NCBI GenBank assembly: GCA_003562605.1 | Contig: PWUG01000049.1 | Location: 1 to 22,214, forward strand | From: Syntrophomonadaceae bacterium | GTDB taxonomy: Bacteria > Bacillota_D > Dethiobacteria > DTU022 | Direction: 5' to 3' | DNA: 22,214 nt | Made by a program: the position numbers and the translations under genes | Shown: piece after piece, positions 8,448-15,585 of the stretch | Layout: the number at the start of each line of letters is the position of its first letter | Position numbering within the stretch: the stretch's first letter is position 1 | Notes under the pieces: model-generated | Database searches by the model: none | What the model saw: only the letters and a program-made list of their open reading frames with translations | Told to the model about the DNA's origin: nothing

Positions 8448-9773
8448 TTAGTCAGGCCAGGTAGCGTCGATATTTCTAAGGGTCGTATCGAGGTCCTGCC
8501 CGCTGACCCAGTTAACTACTTCTGTCCAGAATGAACCGGCGCCAACTACCCCGGGCATTAAGTCTGAAGCATCAAAGCGAAATACATCGGCGGTTGTTAA
8601 AATTTCCGCCTGCACCCGTGTTATTTCGTCAGGGTACCAATCCAGGGGAACACTGCTGTTCGGAGAGAGGAACCCGCCTGCGGCGGCCCAGTACTGAGCT
8701 GCTTCCGCGGTAGCCAGGTATTCCAGGAAGGCAACTACTTCCGGCTTGTCATTGGTTACAGCAAAGACATCGCCAGCGCCGAGAACCGGGCGGCCCTGCT
8801 CTTCATCAATGGGCGGGAAGTAGAAAGCATTCACGTGCGATTCAAGATCCTCCTGCACATAGTCGGGAAAGAAGCCGGCAATAAAGCTGGCCTGGCGGTG
8901 CAGGTATGCTCCCGGGGGTTCTTCAAAAAGAGGCAGGGAAGAATCACCAAAAGGAGTCATTAAAATCGCAGTAGTACCGCCGAGGACATAGTCAGGGTTA
9001 AAGAAAATTTCCCCGGCCAGTTCAAAGGCACGCCTAACTTCGGGGCTGTCAAAGGGCAGTTCGCCGGCAACCCACTGATCATATTTCTCCGGCCCCGCTG
9101 TGCGAAGCATAATATCTTCTATCCAGTCGGTACCAACCCAGCCGGTTGCGGTAGCACTTTCCATACCAATTGCCCAGGGGGTGTGCCCGTCGGCGACCAT
9201 TTGGTCGGAAAGAGCGATCAGTTCATCCCAGGTTTCCGGAATCGTGTATCCAGCTTCTTCAAATTCGGGGACCGGATACCAGACCAGGCTCTTCATCGAA
9301 GCCCTGTACCAAACTCCATAAAGGTTACCGTCCACAGAGCCTAAATCGATCCAGGCTTCCGAATAGTTGTCAGCAAGCGCGCCGGTATTGATGATAGTAT
9401 CCAGGTCAACCAGGTGACCCTGGCGAGCAAGGTCTGCCATCAGGCCCGGCTGGGGGAACATAACCACATCGGGAGGATTTCCGCCTTCAACCCTCAGTGT
9501 GACTAACTGCTCGAAATCGCCTGAGCCCTCATAAACAACATTGATACCGGTTGCCTCTTCAAAAGGCTTCATTGATTCAATGAAACGCTCGGCATCCTGA
9601 TCGATAATCGCGCCCAGAACAGTGACAGTTCTTCCGGAAAGATCTCCATCATCAGCAGGTTCGCCGGTATCCGGAGCCGGTTCATCATCTGTACCGCATC
9701 CGGAAACCAGGAAACCAAGCAGCATAACTGCAGAAACAACAAGTATTAAGAAAAACTTTACTTTCTTATCCAT
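8448..9773 (-). CDS. Sugar ABC solute-binding lipoprotein
   Basis: A 441-residue extracytoplasmic binding protein. The N-terminus has lysines, a hydrophobic stretch and the lipobox LVSG-Cys26, so it should be lipid-anchored on the outer face of the membrane. An acidic linker (GTDDEPAPDTGEPADDGD) follows. The mature part has the CUT1 binding-protein pattern: an early TVTVLGA strand, YEGSGDFEQL, NPPDVVMFPQPG and a late AAQYWAAAGGFLSPN. Ligand specificity cannot be deduced. The ribosome binding site is excellent, AGGAGG 6 bases before the ATG. It heads the importer genes, with the lacI-type regulator immediately upstream, 164 bases away and in the same orientation, so it may be transcribed from the lacI promoter as well as from its own. 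Confidence 0.94.
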   Translation of the reverse strand: MDKKVKFFLILVVSAVMLLGFLVSGCGTDDEPAPDTGEPADDGDLSGRTVTVLGAIIDQDAERFIESMKPFEEATGINVVYEGSGDFEQLVTLRVEGGNPPDVVMFPQPGLMADLARQGHLVDLDTIINTGALADNYSEAWIDLGSVDGNLYGVWYRASMKSLVWYPVPEFEEAGYTIPETWDELIALSDQMVADGHTPWAIGMESATATGWVGTDWIEDIMLRTAGPEKYDQWVAGELPFDSPEVRRAFELAGEIFFNPDYVLGGTTAILMTPFGDSSLPLFEEPPGAYLHRQASFIAGFFPDYVQEDLESHVNAFYFPPIDEEQGRPVLGAGDVFAVTNDKPEVVAFLEYLATAEAAQYWAAAGGFLSPNSSVPLDWYPDEITRVQAEILTTADVFRFDASDLMPGVVGAGSFWTEVVNWVSGQDLDTTLRNIDATWPD

Positions 9774-9937
9774 GATTTACCTCCTCTAATTAATATAAAT
9801 TTAATTATGTAAAAGCTACTATTTTCCAAAGCACCCCCCAATGACCAATTCGCCCTCTTTTAATGGTAATTTCCTGATGTCATGATTCAGTTCCCTGCAC
9901 ACCTCCTATTCTTGAATATAGCTCTTGATAAACACTT

Positions 9938-10939
9938 CTATTTAGCGGTGCTTTCACGTAAAATTATCCGGTGCGGCAAGATTATTTCTTCCTGATCAAA
10001 CCGGTTTTCTTCAATATGCAGGATCAGCTTTTCTGCAGCAAGAGAACCCATTTCTTCTATCGGCTGCCGCACAGTTGTCAAAGTAGGGTGGAAATATGAA
10101 GCCATCGGCACATCATCAAAGCCCGCCACCTCTATATCCTCAGGCACCCTGTAACCGTGATCGAGTATGGCTTTAATTGCCCCGAAAGCCATTAGATCGC
10201 AGGCAACAAAAAGCGCCTCCGGGCGAGCGCCATTTTTGCACAATTCTGCCGCTGCCCGATAGCCCGATTCTGCTTCAAGGACTCCTTCTTTAACCAGTTT
10301 TTCATCATAAGGGATAGAGTATTTCTCCAGAGCATTGCAGTAGCCCATGAACCGCTCTTTTCCGGAATAAACATCTTCAAGCGGCGCCCGGATCATGCCG
10401 ACCCTGGTCAATCCTTTATTTAAAAAGTATGCCGTAATATCATAGGCAGCTTTACGGTTGTCGATGCCAATACCAATAATATTCTTGCCCCTGTGACCGA
10501 CATTTACCAGGGCAACGGGGATATTAGCCCGGCTGAAAAAAGCTTTGTGTTCATCTTTAATTCCGGAAGTTAAAAAAATGATGCCGTCGACACGCTTGTC
10601 TTTGAGCATCATTAAAAGTTCGTTTTCTTTTTTTACCGAGAAGTAGGAATTGCAAATACAGATGCTATAGCCCTTGTTGTAAGCAATATCTTCAATACTT
10701 TTCACTAAAACAGAAACAAAATTGTTTGCTATATCAGTGACGACCACACCAATGGTACCGCTTTTCTTGCTAACAAGGGTCCTGGCAGCCGGGTTAGGCT
10801 TAAAATCAAGCGTTTCGATTGCCTTAATAACCCGCGCCCGCGTTTCATCACTAACGGGCTTCGAGTTGTTTAGCACCCTGGAAACAGTCGCTTTTGATAC
10901 CCCGGCTATTTTAGCCACCTGATCAATTGTCGCTGTCAT
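9938..10939 (-). CDS. LacI-family transcriptional repressor
   Basis: A 333-residue repressor. The HTH at residues 4-23 reads TIDQVAKIAGVSKATVSRVL, followed by the hinge NPAARTLVSKKS (49-60) and a periplasmic-binding-protein-like effector domain starting GTIGVVVTDI and ending near LILHIEENR. It should bind a palindromic operator as a dimer and release it on binding a sugar or sugar phosphate. The open frame extends upstream to 11005, but the extra 22 residues are unlike the family, and the ATG at 10939 has AGGGGG 8 bases before it. A start further up would also overlap the promoter at 10964-10992. It is embedded between the GH13_18 and binding-protein genes, so it most likely controls this locus and itself, as YcjW does in the ycj cluster. 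Confidence 0.95.
   Translation of the reverse strand: MTATIDQVAKIAGVSKATVSRVLNNSKPVSDETRARVIKAIETLDFKPNPAARTLVSKKSGTIGVVVTDIANNFVSVLVKSIEDIAYNKGYSICICNSYFSVKKENELLMMLKDKRVDGIIFLTSGIKDEHKAFFSRANIPVALVNVGHRGKNIIGIGIDNRKAAYDITAYFLNKGLTRVGMIRAPLEDVYSGKERFMGYCNALEKYSIPYDEKLVKEGVLEAESGYRAAAELCKNGARPEALFVACDLMAFGAIKAILDHGYRVPEDIEVAGFDDVPMASYFHPTLTTVRQPIEEMGSLAAEKLILHIEENRFDQEEIILPHRIILRESTAK
9998..10007. promoter_or_regulatory. Possible auxiliary LacI operator
   Basis: The 10-bp palindrome AAACCGGTTT, identical to the core of the operator at 10970-10983, lies inside the end of the lacI coding sequence, about 225 bases before the binding-protein start. Auxiliary operators inside repressor genes are known for lac. 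This one may also be chance. Confidence 0.3.
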
Positions 10940-10963
10940 CGGGAAAACCCCCTGAATATTCTT

Positions 10964-10992
10964 ATTATAGGAAACCGGTTTCCCGATGTCAA
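10964..10992 (-). promoter_or_regulatory. Consensus sigma-A promoter of the lacI gene
   Basis: On the minus strand a perfect -35 TTGACA (10992-10987), a 17-base spacer and a perfect -10 TATAAT (10969-10964) precede the lacI ATG by about 24 bases. Transcription should begin near 10957, giving a very short leader with AGGGGG. This is the clearest promoter in the window. Confidence 0.88.
10970..10983. promoter_or_regulatory. LacI-type operator inside the promoter spacer
   Basis: GGAAACCGGTTTCC is a perfect 14-bp palindrome with the central CG step typical of LacI/GalR-family operators. It occupies the spacer between the -35 and -10 boxes, so a bound repressor would exclude RNA polymerase. Autorepression by the adjacent LacI protein is the simplest reading. 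Confidence 0.8.
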
Positions 10993-11098
10993 GTATTATT
11001 ATCACTTCAAAATAAAAGAGGAATAAAGCTGGTCCTGCTCAATAATAATCAGGCTATCTGCCCGGGCAAAAAAACAAGCCAGGCTGAGCGGATTCAGG

Positions 11099-12859
11099 TC
11101 AGGGAAAAATGATCGTTTCCATTTCGGTGGAGGGCGAATTGTGTAAAACCGTAAATGTTTTCTCTTTTAGATCGGCCTTTAAAGCTGCAAACCAGCCATC
11201 CTCATGCTCCCAGCTCATTTCGATTAGGCCGGGTTTTAGATTATGGCGCACTTTAAAGTCTCCTCTAAAAGCTCGAGAGTTGTTGCGAAATCTGATCAGT
11301 TTTAACTGGTCCAGGGCCACTTTTTGCTTTAGCCCTCGTTCTATTTCCGGCCAGCCCAAGTTAGTGCGGTTAATCTCCTTGTGCCCCGAATCACCGCCCC
11401 TGGAGGCAGCAGCGTAGTCGTTTTTACCGGCAAAAAGATCAAGGTACCACACCTGGGGCCGACCGGGCATAAAGAGCTGGATTGCCCTGGCCAAGAGAAG
11501 TTTTCTTTCATTTTCGCCAAGAGCGCTGAAGAATGTAGCATTGACCTGGTAATAAGAGATCTTATTCCCATTAGGCCCGTAAAGATCTTTAACCAGCCCA
11601 CCCCTGGATCTTATCAACCGAATCAGCGCTTCGATGCGATCATCACTGAGCAGTCCGGTCCGCTTGATGCCGGCGCTGTCAGTTCCGCCCCTCAAATCCA
11701 GAAGCGGTATGCCATCATGGCACCCGAGCATATTTACAGTAGAGTAACCTTTTTGCCAGATCTCTTCTGCCCATGCGAGAAGGGTTTCGGCATCGCCTCT
11801 TTCAAGAGCATCTATTACCAGACCCGGAAAAAAGAAGTCATAAAACATGTAGCTCCTGGCAGCCAGCTCTTCGTGCAAGCCACTTCCGTACTGGGCATGA
11901 ATTTCAGGCAAAACATTCAGGCCATGCCGCTCAGCAATCTGCTTCAGGCGCAACAGGTAATCCCAGGTGCCGGGGCGGTTAAAAAAGTTTGATAAACCGG
12001 GTTCTTTGTGCAGGTAGGCAAAAGCATCAAGGCGAACCAGCGAAGTTCCGTATTCTTTCAGCCTGACCAGGGTCTCCTCATAAAAAGACCAAACACTTTC
12101 TGAGCGGGCATTCAGGTCGACTTGGCCCAGGTAGCGGCATTTTTCAGATAGCATTTCAGAAAGGGCATTTTCCTGATCTGGCTCCAGGGTAGACAGTAAA
12201 GTCGATAAATGCTCACCCTGCTCCAGCTTAACGTTAATACGGGTAGCTAGTGCTGCCGCATCATGCTCTGGCAGACGGCAATTATCTTTTATCTCATCAG
12301 CCGATAGCCGGTCAAAGCTAGAATCCTGGTAAAAGGTATTCCAAAAAAATCGCCAACTTCCATCAGACATAAGCACTTTTATGATCGGCAGGCCCGGTTT
12401 GCGCATAAAGAGTGGCTCTAAGTATTTATCATCCGGGATAATATAGCCTTCGGATCCAACCTGGCCCAAGCCTTCCCAGAACTGGTTCCAATCAATAAAA
12501 TAATCCGCGTAATTTGAAGCGGAACCATGACGGCGAAGATTCATGAACTGGGGAGAATTGGTTGAGAGGTGATTTAAAACCAGGTCTAACTTGAGGCTAA
12601 AGCCGAGCTTCTTAAGTCCTTCCAAATCGCCAGGCTGAACCAGATCGTCATTCAAGCCATAGTCGATAATAGAAAAACCGCGATCAAGATCACTGTTAAA
12701 TAATGTCGGTAGTATGTAAAACTGGCTGAAAGCGTTACGAAATTCTTGGCGCCGCAGCAGCTTTAAAGCTTCTGTCAGCGTAAAACCAAGGCTATCGGGG
12801 TATGCATTAAAGATAACCCCGTTCTTCTTAGGTGTTCCTTTGGCTGTAATATGGGGCAT
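11099..12859 (-). CDS. GH13_18 glucoside phosphorylase (sucrose phosphorylase family)
   Basis: A 586-residue cytoplasmic enzyme of glycoside hydrolase family 13 subfamily 18, whose members phosphorolyse sucrose, sucrose 6'-phosphate, glucosylglycerol or glucosylglycerate with retention, giving alpha-glucose 1-phosphate. The catalytic nucleophile is Asp278 in LVRLDAFAY, the acid/base is Glu319 in VLPEIHAQYG, and the transition-state Asp382 is in MLGCHDGIPLLDLRG. Classical sucrose phosphorylases have LDTHDGIG in that last block; the GCHDGIP form, with GHKEINRTNL near 492-501, I recall from the YcjM-like (glucosylglycerate phosphorylase) side of the family, but I cannot verify this. No signal peptide. 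GGGGGG lies 6 bases before the ATG. It follows the kinase gene by 72 bases and precedes lacI by about 160. The acceptor released remains undetermined. Confidence 0.92.
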   Translation of the reverse strand: MPHITAKGTPKKNGVIFNAYPDSLGFTLTEALKLLRRQEFRNAFSQFYILPTLFNSDLDRGFSIIDYGLNDDLVQPGDLEGLKKLGFSLKLDLVLNHLSTNSPQFMNLRRHGSASNYADYFIDWNQFWEGLGQVGSEGYIIPDDKYLEPLFMRKPGLPIIKVLMSDGSWRFFWNTFYQDSSFDRLSADEIKDNCRLPEHDAAALATRINVKLEQGEHLSTLLSTLEPDQENALSEMLSEKCRYLGQVDLNARSESVWSFYEETLVRLKEYGTSLVRLDAFAYLHKEPGLSNFFNRPGTWDYLLRLKQIAERHGLNVLPEIHAQYGSGLHEELAARSYMFYDFFFPGLVIDALERGDAETLLAWAEEIWQKGYSTVNMLGCHDGIPLLDLRGGTDSAGIKRTGLLSDDRIEALIRLIRSRGGLVKDLYGPNGNKISYYQVNATFFSALGENERKLLLARAIQLFMPGRPQVWYLDLFAGKNDYAAASRGGDSGHKEINRTNLGWPEIERGLKQKVALDQLKLIRFRNNSRAFRGDFKVRHNLKPGLIEMSWEHEDGWFAALKADLKEKTFTVLHNSPSTEMETIIFP

Positions 12860-12931
12860 GACGATCCCCCCGGTGTTAGTGTGATGATATTCCCTGCTAA
12901 ATATAAACTAGAACCGGCCAGAATAGGCGGG

Positions 12932-13585
12932 CTAAAAATCTGCTGATACAGCCTCTTCTTCTGGTGGGGGAATGACCAGGTCGGCCATATTTTTGTGCCC
13001 TGATATGATCTCGTGTTCGATAGAAAGAACTTGTTCGATAAATAGCGAATACTTTTCTCGGGAACGAAGCAGGCGCGCTTTTTTGGTCTGCAGATAAGTG
13101 CGATCAATAAAAGCCTTGAAATCCGCGTTTTTAAGCAGAGTAGTATAAGTTCCTTCAGCAATAACCGCTTTAACCCCTTCGACATAAAGCTGTTCCTGGA
13201 CGATTTCGTCCCTGTCATAATTAATCAGGGGTTTAACCAGGGTGTTACTAAGACCGGTTTTTACCTGATTTATATTCTGATCAATTAAGTCGAGCCTCAC
13301 TTCCTTTGGACCTACCCAGGAAATATCTTCGGCTCTTTTTTCATGATTTGTCCGTGGAGGGTAGAGAAAGTAGTCGTCCTGCTGCAGGATGATCACCTTC
13401 AATCCTGCTTTACCAATGAGATCAGCTAACACGGCAGCAGTTTCTGATTTGCCACAACCCGATTCTCCGGCTACTGTTATGGCAAACGGCTTTTCATGCT
13501 TCTCCAAGAACGGATAGATATGTTTGTAAATAAGTGCTGCAGCCTGACGATGGTAATCGGTGATTACCAGTTTATCTCCGATCAT
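12932..13585 (-). CDS. P-loop kinase, uridine kinase/phosphoribulokinase-like
   Basis: A 217-residue P-loop kinase. Walker A is GESGCGKS (40-47), followed by the LQQDDYF segment (67-73) typical of uridine kinase and phosphoribulokinase relatives, and AEGTYTTLL where the family has its EG substrate loop. The C-terminal SREKYSLFIEQVLSIEH resembles the lid region with basic residues. Length fits the family. ATP-dependent phosphorylation of a small hydroxyl compound is well supported, but the substrate is not. Because the gene is upstream of and probably cotranscribed with the GH13_18 phosphorylase, phosphorylation of the released acceptor (for example glycerate; plant-type glycerate kinases are P-loop enzymes) is my inference. 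GGGGG lies 7 bases before the ATG. A nucleoside kinase is the main alternative. Confidence 0.8.
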   Translation of the reverse strand: MIGDKLVITDYHRQAAALIYKHIYPFLEKHEKPFAITVAGESGCGKSETAAVLADLIGKAGLKVIILQQDDYFLYPPRTNHEKRAEDISWVGPKEVRLDLIDQNINQVKTGLSNTLVKPLINYDRDEIVQEQLYVEGVKAVIAEGTYTTLLKNADFKAFIDRTYLQTKKARLLRSREKYSLFIEQVLSIEHEIISGHKNMADLVIPPPEEEAVSADF

Positions 13586-13606
13586 TTGCGCACCCCCAGC
13601 AGATTT

Positions 13607-13734
13607 TGCCCGGTCAATTGCTTTTATTAAACTGTGTTTTATAAGCCCCTGTTACCGCCGACATGATACCATTATTCTTCGACACAGGCAAGTTAGACCA
13701 CCTTCATGACGCGATTCGGCTAATTGACCGGGCA
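13607..13734. repeat. 13-bp inverted repeat flanking the kinase promoter
   Basis: TGCCCGGTCAATT (13607-13619) and its exact inverse AATTGACCGGGCA (13722-13734) are separated by 102 bases. The candidate promoter at 13663-13691 lies between them near the centre. They could be paired sites for a looping regulator. No coding sequence overlaps them. Confidence 0.6.
13663..13691 (-). promoter_or_regulatory. Candidate promoter of the kinase gene
   Basis: On the minus strand TTGCCT (4 of 6 consensus) is followed after 17 bases by TATCAT (5 of 6). The predicted start near 13656 would give a leader of about 70 bases before the kinase ATG and would serve kinase and GH13_18 genes. Confidence 0.5.
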
Positions 13735-13828
13735 GAGGGCTTGATTGGCGATCTCAAATGATCATAAAACGGTAATATTATTCCAGGTTTATTTGCCCCA
13801 ATTATCGGGCACCCATAACAGGGAACTG

Positions 13829-15196
13829 CTACTGCATAGAAGCGCTGTTCACCGCCTCGGCAAGAGTCGGGTGGATATGCATCATATCCTGCAGATCGTT
13901 CAGGGTGGCCCCAAACCGAATGGCGGCGATCAGTTCGTGGAGCAGCTCTGCCGCTTCCGAGCCGATTATATGCGCGCCCAGCAGTTTGCCGCTGCTTTTA
14001 GAGGAAATAAGCTTAATGAATCCTGATAATTTGCCATCAACCATGGAACGGCCATGATCAGAAAAATTATAGCGCTGTATTGATATTTCCAGACCAGCTG
14101 CGGCAGCTTCTCTTTCGGCAAGGCCAACCCCGGCAATCTCCGGATCGGTAAAGATTGCAAATGGCACCAGGCGACCTTCACTGTTTATCTCTTCTCCTTC
14201 AACCAGGTGGCCGGCCAGGAGAAATCCGTCGTGCCAGGCCTTATGAGTGAACATGGGTCCGCCGATTATATCGCCGACTGCCCAGGTGTTCTCGGCTCCG
14301 GTCCTGAAAGCGCTATCAACTTTGATATAGCCTTGATCATCGACCTTCACCCCTGCTGTCTCAAGGTTCAGGCGATCGCTGTTTGGAGTACGCCCGGCGG
14401 CGACAAGCAGCTTTTCAGCCCTGTAATATAGTTTCCTGCCGCTGCTGTCTTCAAGAGCGAAGATACTGCTGCCTTCCCGGCCAATGGCGGCTACCCTGGC
14501 CCCGGTTACGACCTTAATTCCTTCATTTTTTAATATTTTTTCTACAGCAGCTGCAATATCTTCTTCTACCTGTGGCACAAGGCGATCGTTCTGCTGCAGA
14601 ATGGTAACTTCTACCCCGAGGCGGGCAAAAAGCTGTGAAAACTCCAGCGCAATTATGCCGCCTCCGATAATAAGAAGGCTTTCGGGCAGTTTTTCCAGTT
14701 CCATTATCGTTGTTGAAGTAAGAAACGCCGTTTCTTCGAGTCCCTTTACCCGGGGTAAAGCCGGCCTGGCCCCGGCGGCGATAACAACCCTTTGGGCGCT
14801 GACAGTTTGACCATTAACCACGATTCTGCCCGGGCCGGCAAACGAGGCTTCGCCTTCAATGAGCGTAATATTTTTGTTTTTTTGCACTCCCCTGTAGCCG
14901 CCATCACGCATAGCGCCAACAAGCTGATCCTTTCGTTTGATTATATAATCCCAGTCCACCCGGGGGGTGCCCGTATGGACCCCGAATTCAGCTGCGTCCT
15001 GGACCTGCCGCAATACCCGCGCTGATTTGATCAGGGCTTTTGATGGGATACAACCCACATTAACGCAGGTTCCTCCGAGGCTATCGGCCTCGATTATTGC
15101 TGTTTTCCAACCTTTGGCGGCCGCCTTGTGCATAACGCTCGATCCGGCTGTTCCACCACCAATTACAATCAGGTCATATTTACCTGGCAATATCAA
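13829..15196 (-). CDS. MerA/LPD-like FAD disulfide reductase
   Basis: A 455-residue class I flavoprotein disulfide reductase. The FAD motif is IGGGTAGS (12-19), the redox-active disulfide is Cys44/Cys49 in GGTCVNVGCIPSK, the NAD(P) motif is GGGIIALEF (178-186), the second FAD motif is TWAVGDI (304-310), and the dimer-interface His-Glu pair is in HIHPTLAEA (His442, Glu447). CVNVGC is the spelling common in mercuric reductases, but the N-terminal heavy-metal domain and the C-terminal Cys-Cys pair of MerA are both absent. A mercury function is therefore not supported; a dihydrolipoyl dehydrogenase or a related reductase is likelier. No 2-oxoacid dehydrogenase genes are near. The start is TTG: AAAGGGG lies 3 bases before TTG 15196 and 9 before TTG 15190, so the second is a good alternative, giving 453 residues. 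Confidence 0.88.
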   Translation of the reverse strand: MILPGKYDLIVIGGGTAGSSVMHKAAAKGWKTAIIEADSLGGTCVNVGCIPSKALIKSARVLRQVQDAAEFGVHTGTPRVDWDYIIKRKDQLVGAMRDGGYRGVQKNKNITLIEGEASFAGPGRIVVNGQTVSAQRVVIAAGARPALPRVKGLEETAFLTSTTIMELEKLPESLLIIGGGIIALEFSQLFARLGVEVTILQQNDRLVPQVEEDIAAAVEKILKNEGIKVVTGARVAAIGREGSSIFALEDSSGRKLYYRAEKLLVAAGRTPNSDRLNLETAGVKVDDQGYIKVDSAFRTGAENTWAVGDIIGGPMFTHKAWHDGFLLAGHLVEGEEINSEGRLVPFAIFTDPEIAGVGLAEREAAAAGLEISIQRYNFSDHGRSMVDGKLSGFIKLISSKSSGKLLGAHIIGSEAAELLHELIAAIRFGATLNDLQDMMHIHPTLAEAVNSASMQ

Positions 15197-15585
15197 TTGC
15201 CCCTTTCTGAAGATCCTTTTTTTACAATTGCTCCCGAGAATAAAAAGTGAACGAGTTCCTTACGATTAGCTTCCAGGACTTCCAAGAGTAAATCCACGTA
15301 GAATTTTTTCTTCGAAGAAGAGCAAAACCCTCTTTTTAAAGCAACTGCAACAGGGGAAGTTTTGATGTAATCCCTTGACACGGTAAAGTTTAGGCATGGT
15401 TAAAGTCAGCTATACTTTTTCTTAAACAGCTCTATAGAGGCTTGGAGGCAAACCAATTCTCTTTTTTACGGGCGATGCTCAAACAGAGACGGCCCCCCGT
15501 TGCATTCCTGTGTTGATGGTCAATTGTTGCTCTAATTTTGAATATACTATATGATCTTAGAAAAGCCAGCAGGGGAGCTGTTACA
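15197..15585. other. Divergent intergenic region
   Basis: This stretch separates the minus-strand flavoprotein gene from the plus-strand gnd-zwf set and should carry promoters for both. A 62-codon open frame (15193-15381, minus, GTG start) has no ribosome binding site or recognisable protein and is probably not a gene. AACAGAGACGGCCCCCC (15482-15498) weakly resembles the palindromic repeat arm. A good -10 TATACT at 15411-15416 lacks a matching -35. Confidence 0.5.
15524..15553 (+). promoter_or_regulatory. Possible gnd promoter
   Basis: TTGTTG (15524-15529) and TATATG (15548-15553) are 18 bases apart, with an overlapping alternative -10 TATACT at 15543-15548 that lacks a suitable -35. This AT-rich run is the best promoter-like stretch close to the gnd start, but the match is mediocre. 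Confidence 0.3.

Noticed and set aside
11059..11068. Palindrome TGCCCGGGCA before a run of A bases
   Set aside because: Ten bases only; on the minus strand the T-run precedes the palindrome, so it is no terminator for the GH13_18 gene, and no gene on the plus strand needs one. It could be a regulator site, but nothing supports that.
13829..15196. Mercuric reductase (merA)
   Set aside because: No heavy-metal domain, no C-terminal Cys-Cys pair and no mer genes nearby.
15193..15381. 62-codon open frame overlapping the flavoprotein start
   Set aside because: GTG start without a ribosome binding site, composition unlike a known protein, and it fills a divergent promoter region. The stop-start overlap (TTGA) is the only hint of coupling.
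15375..15404. TTGACA at 15375-15380 as a promoter for gnd
   Set aside because: A perfect -35 but the hexamers at 17-19 bases (GGTTAA, GTTAAA, TTAAAG) are poor and the gene start is over 180 bases away.
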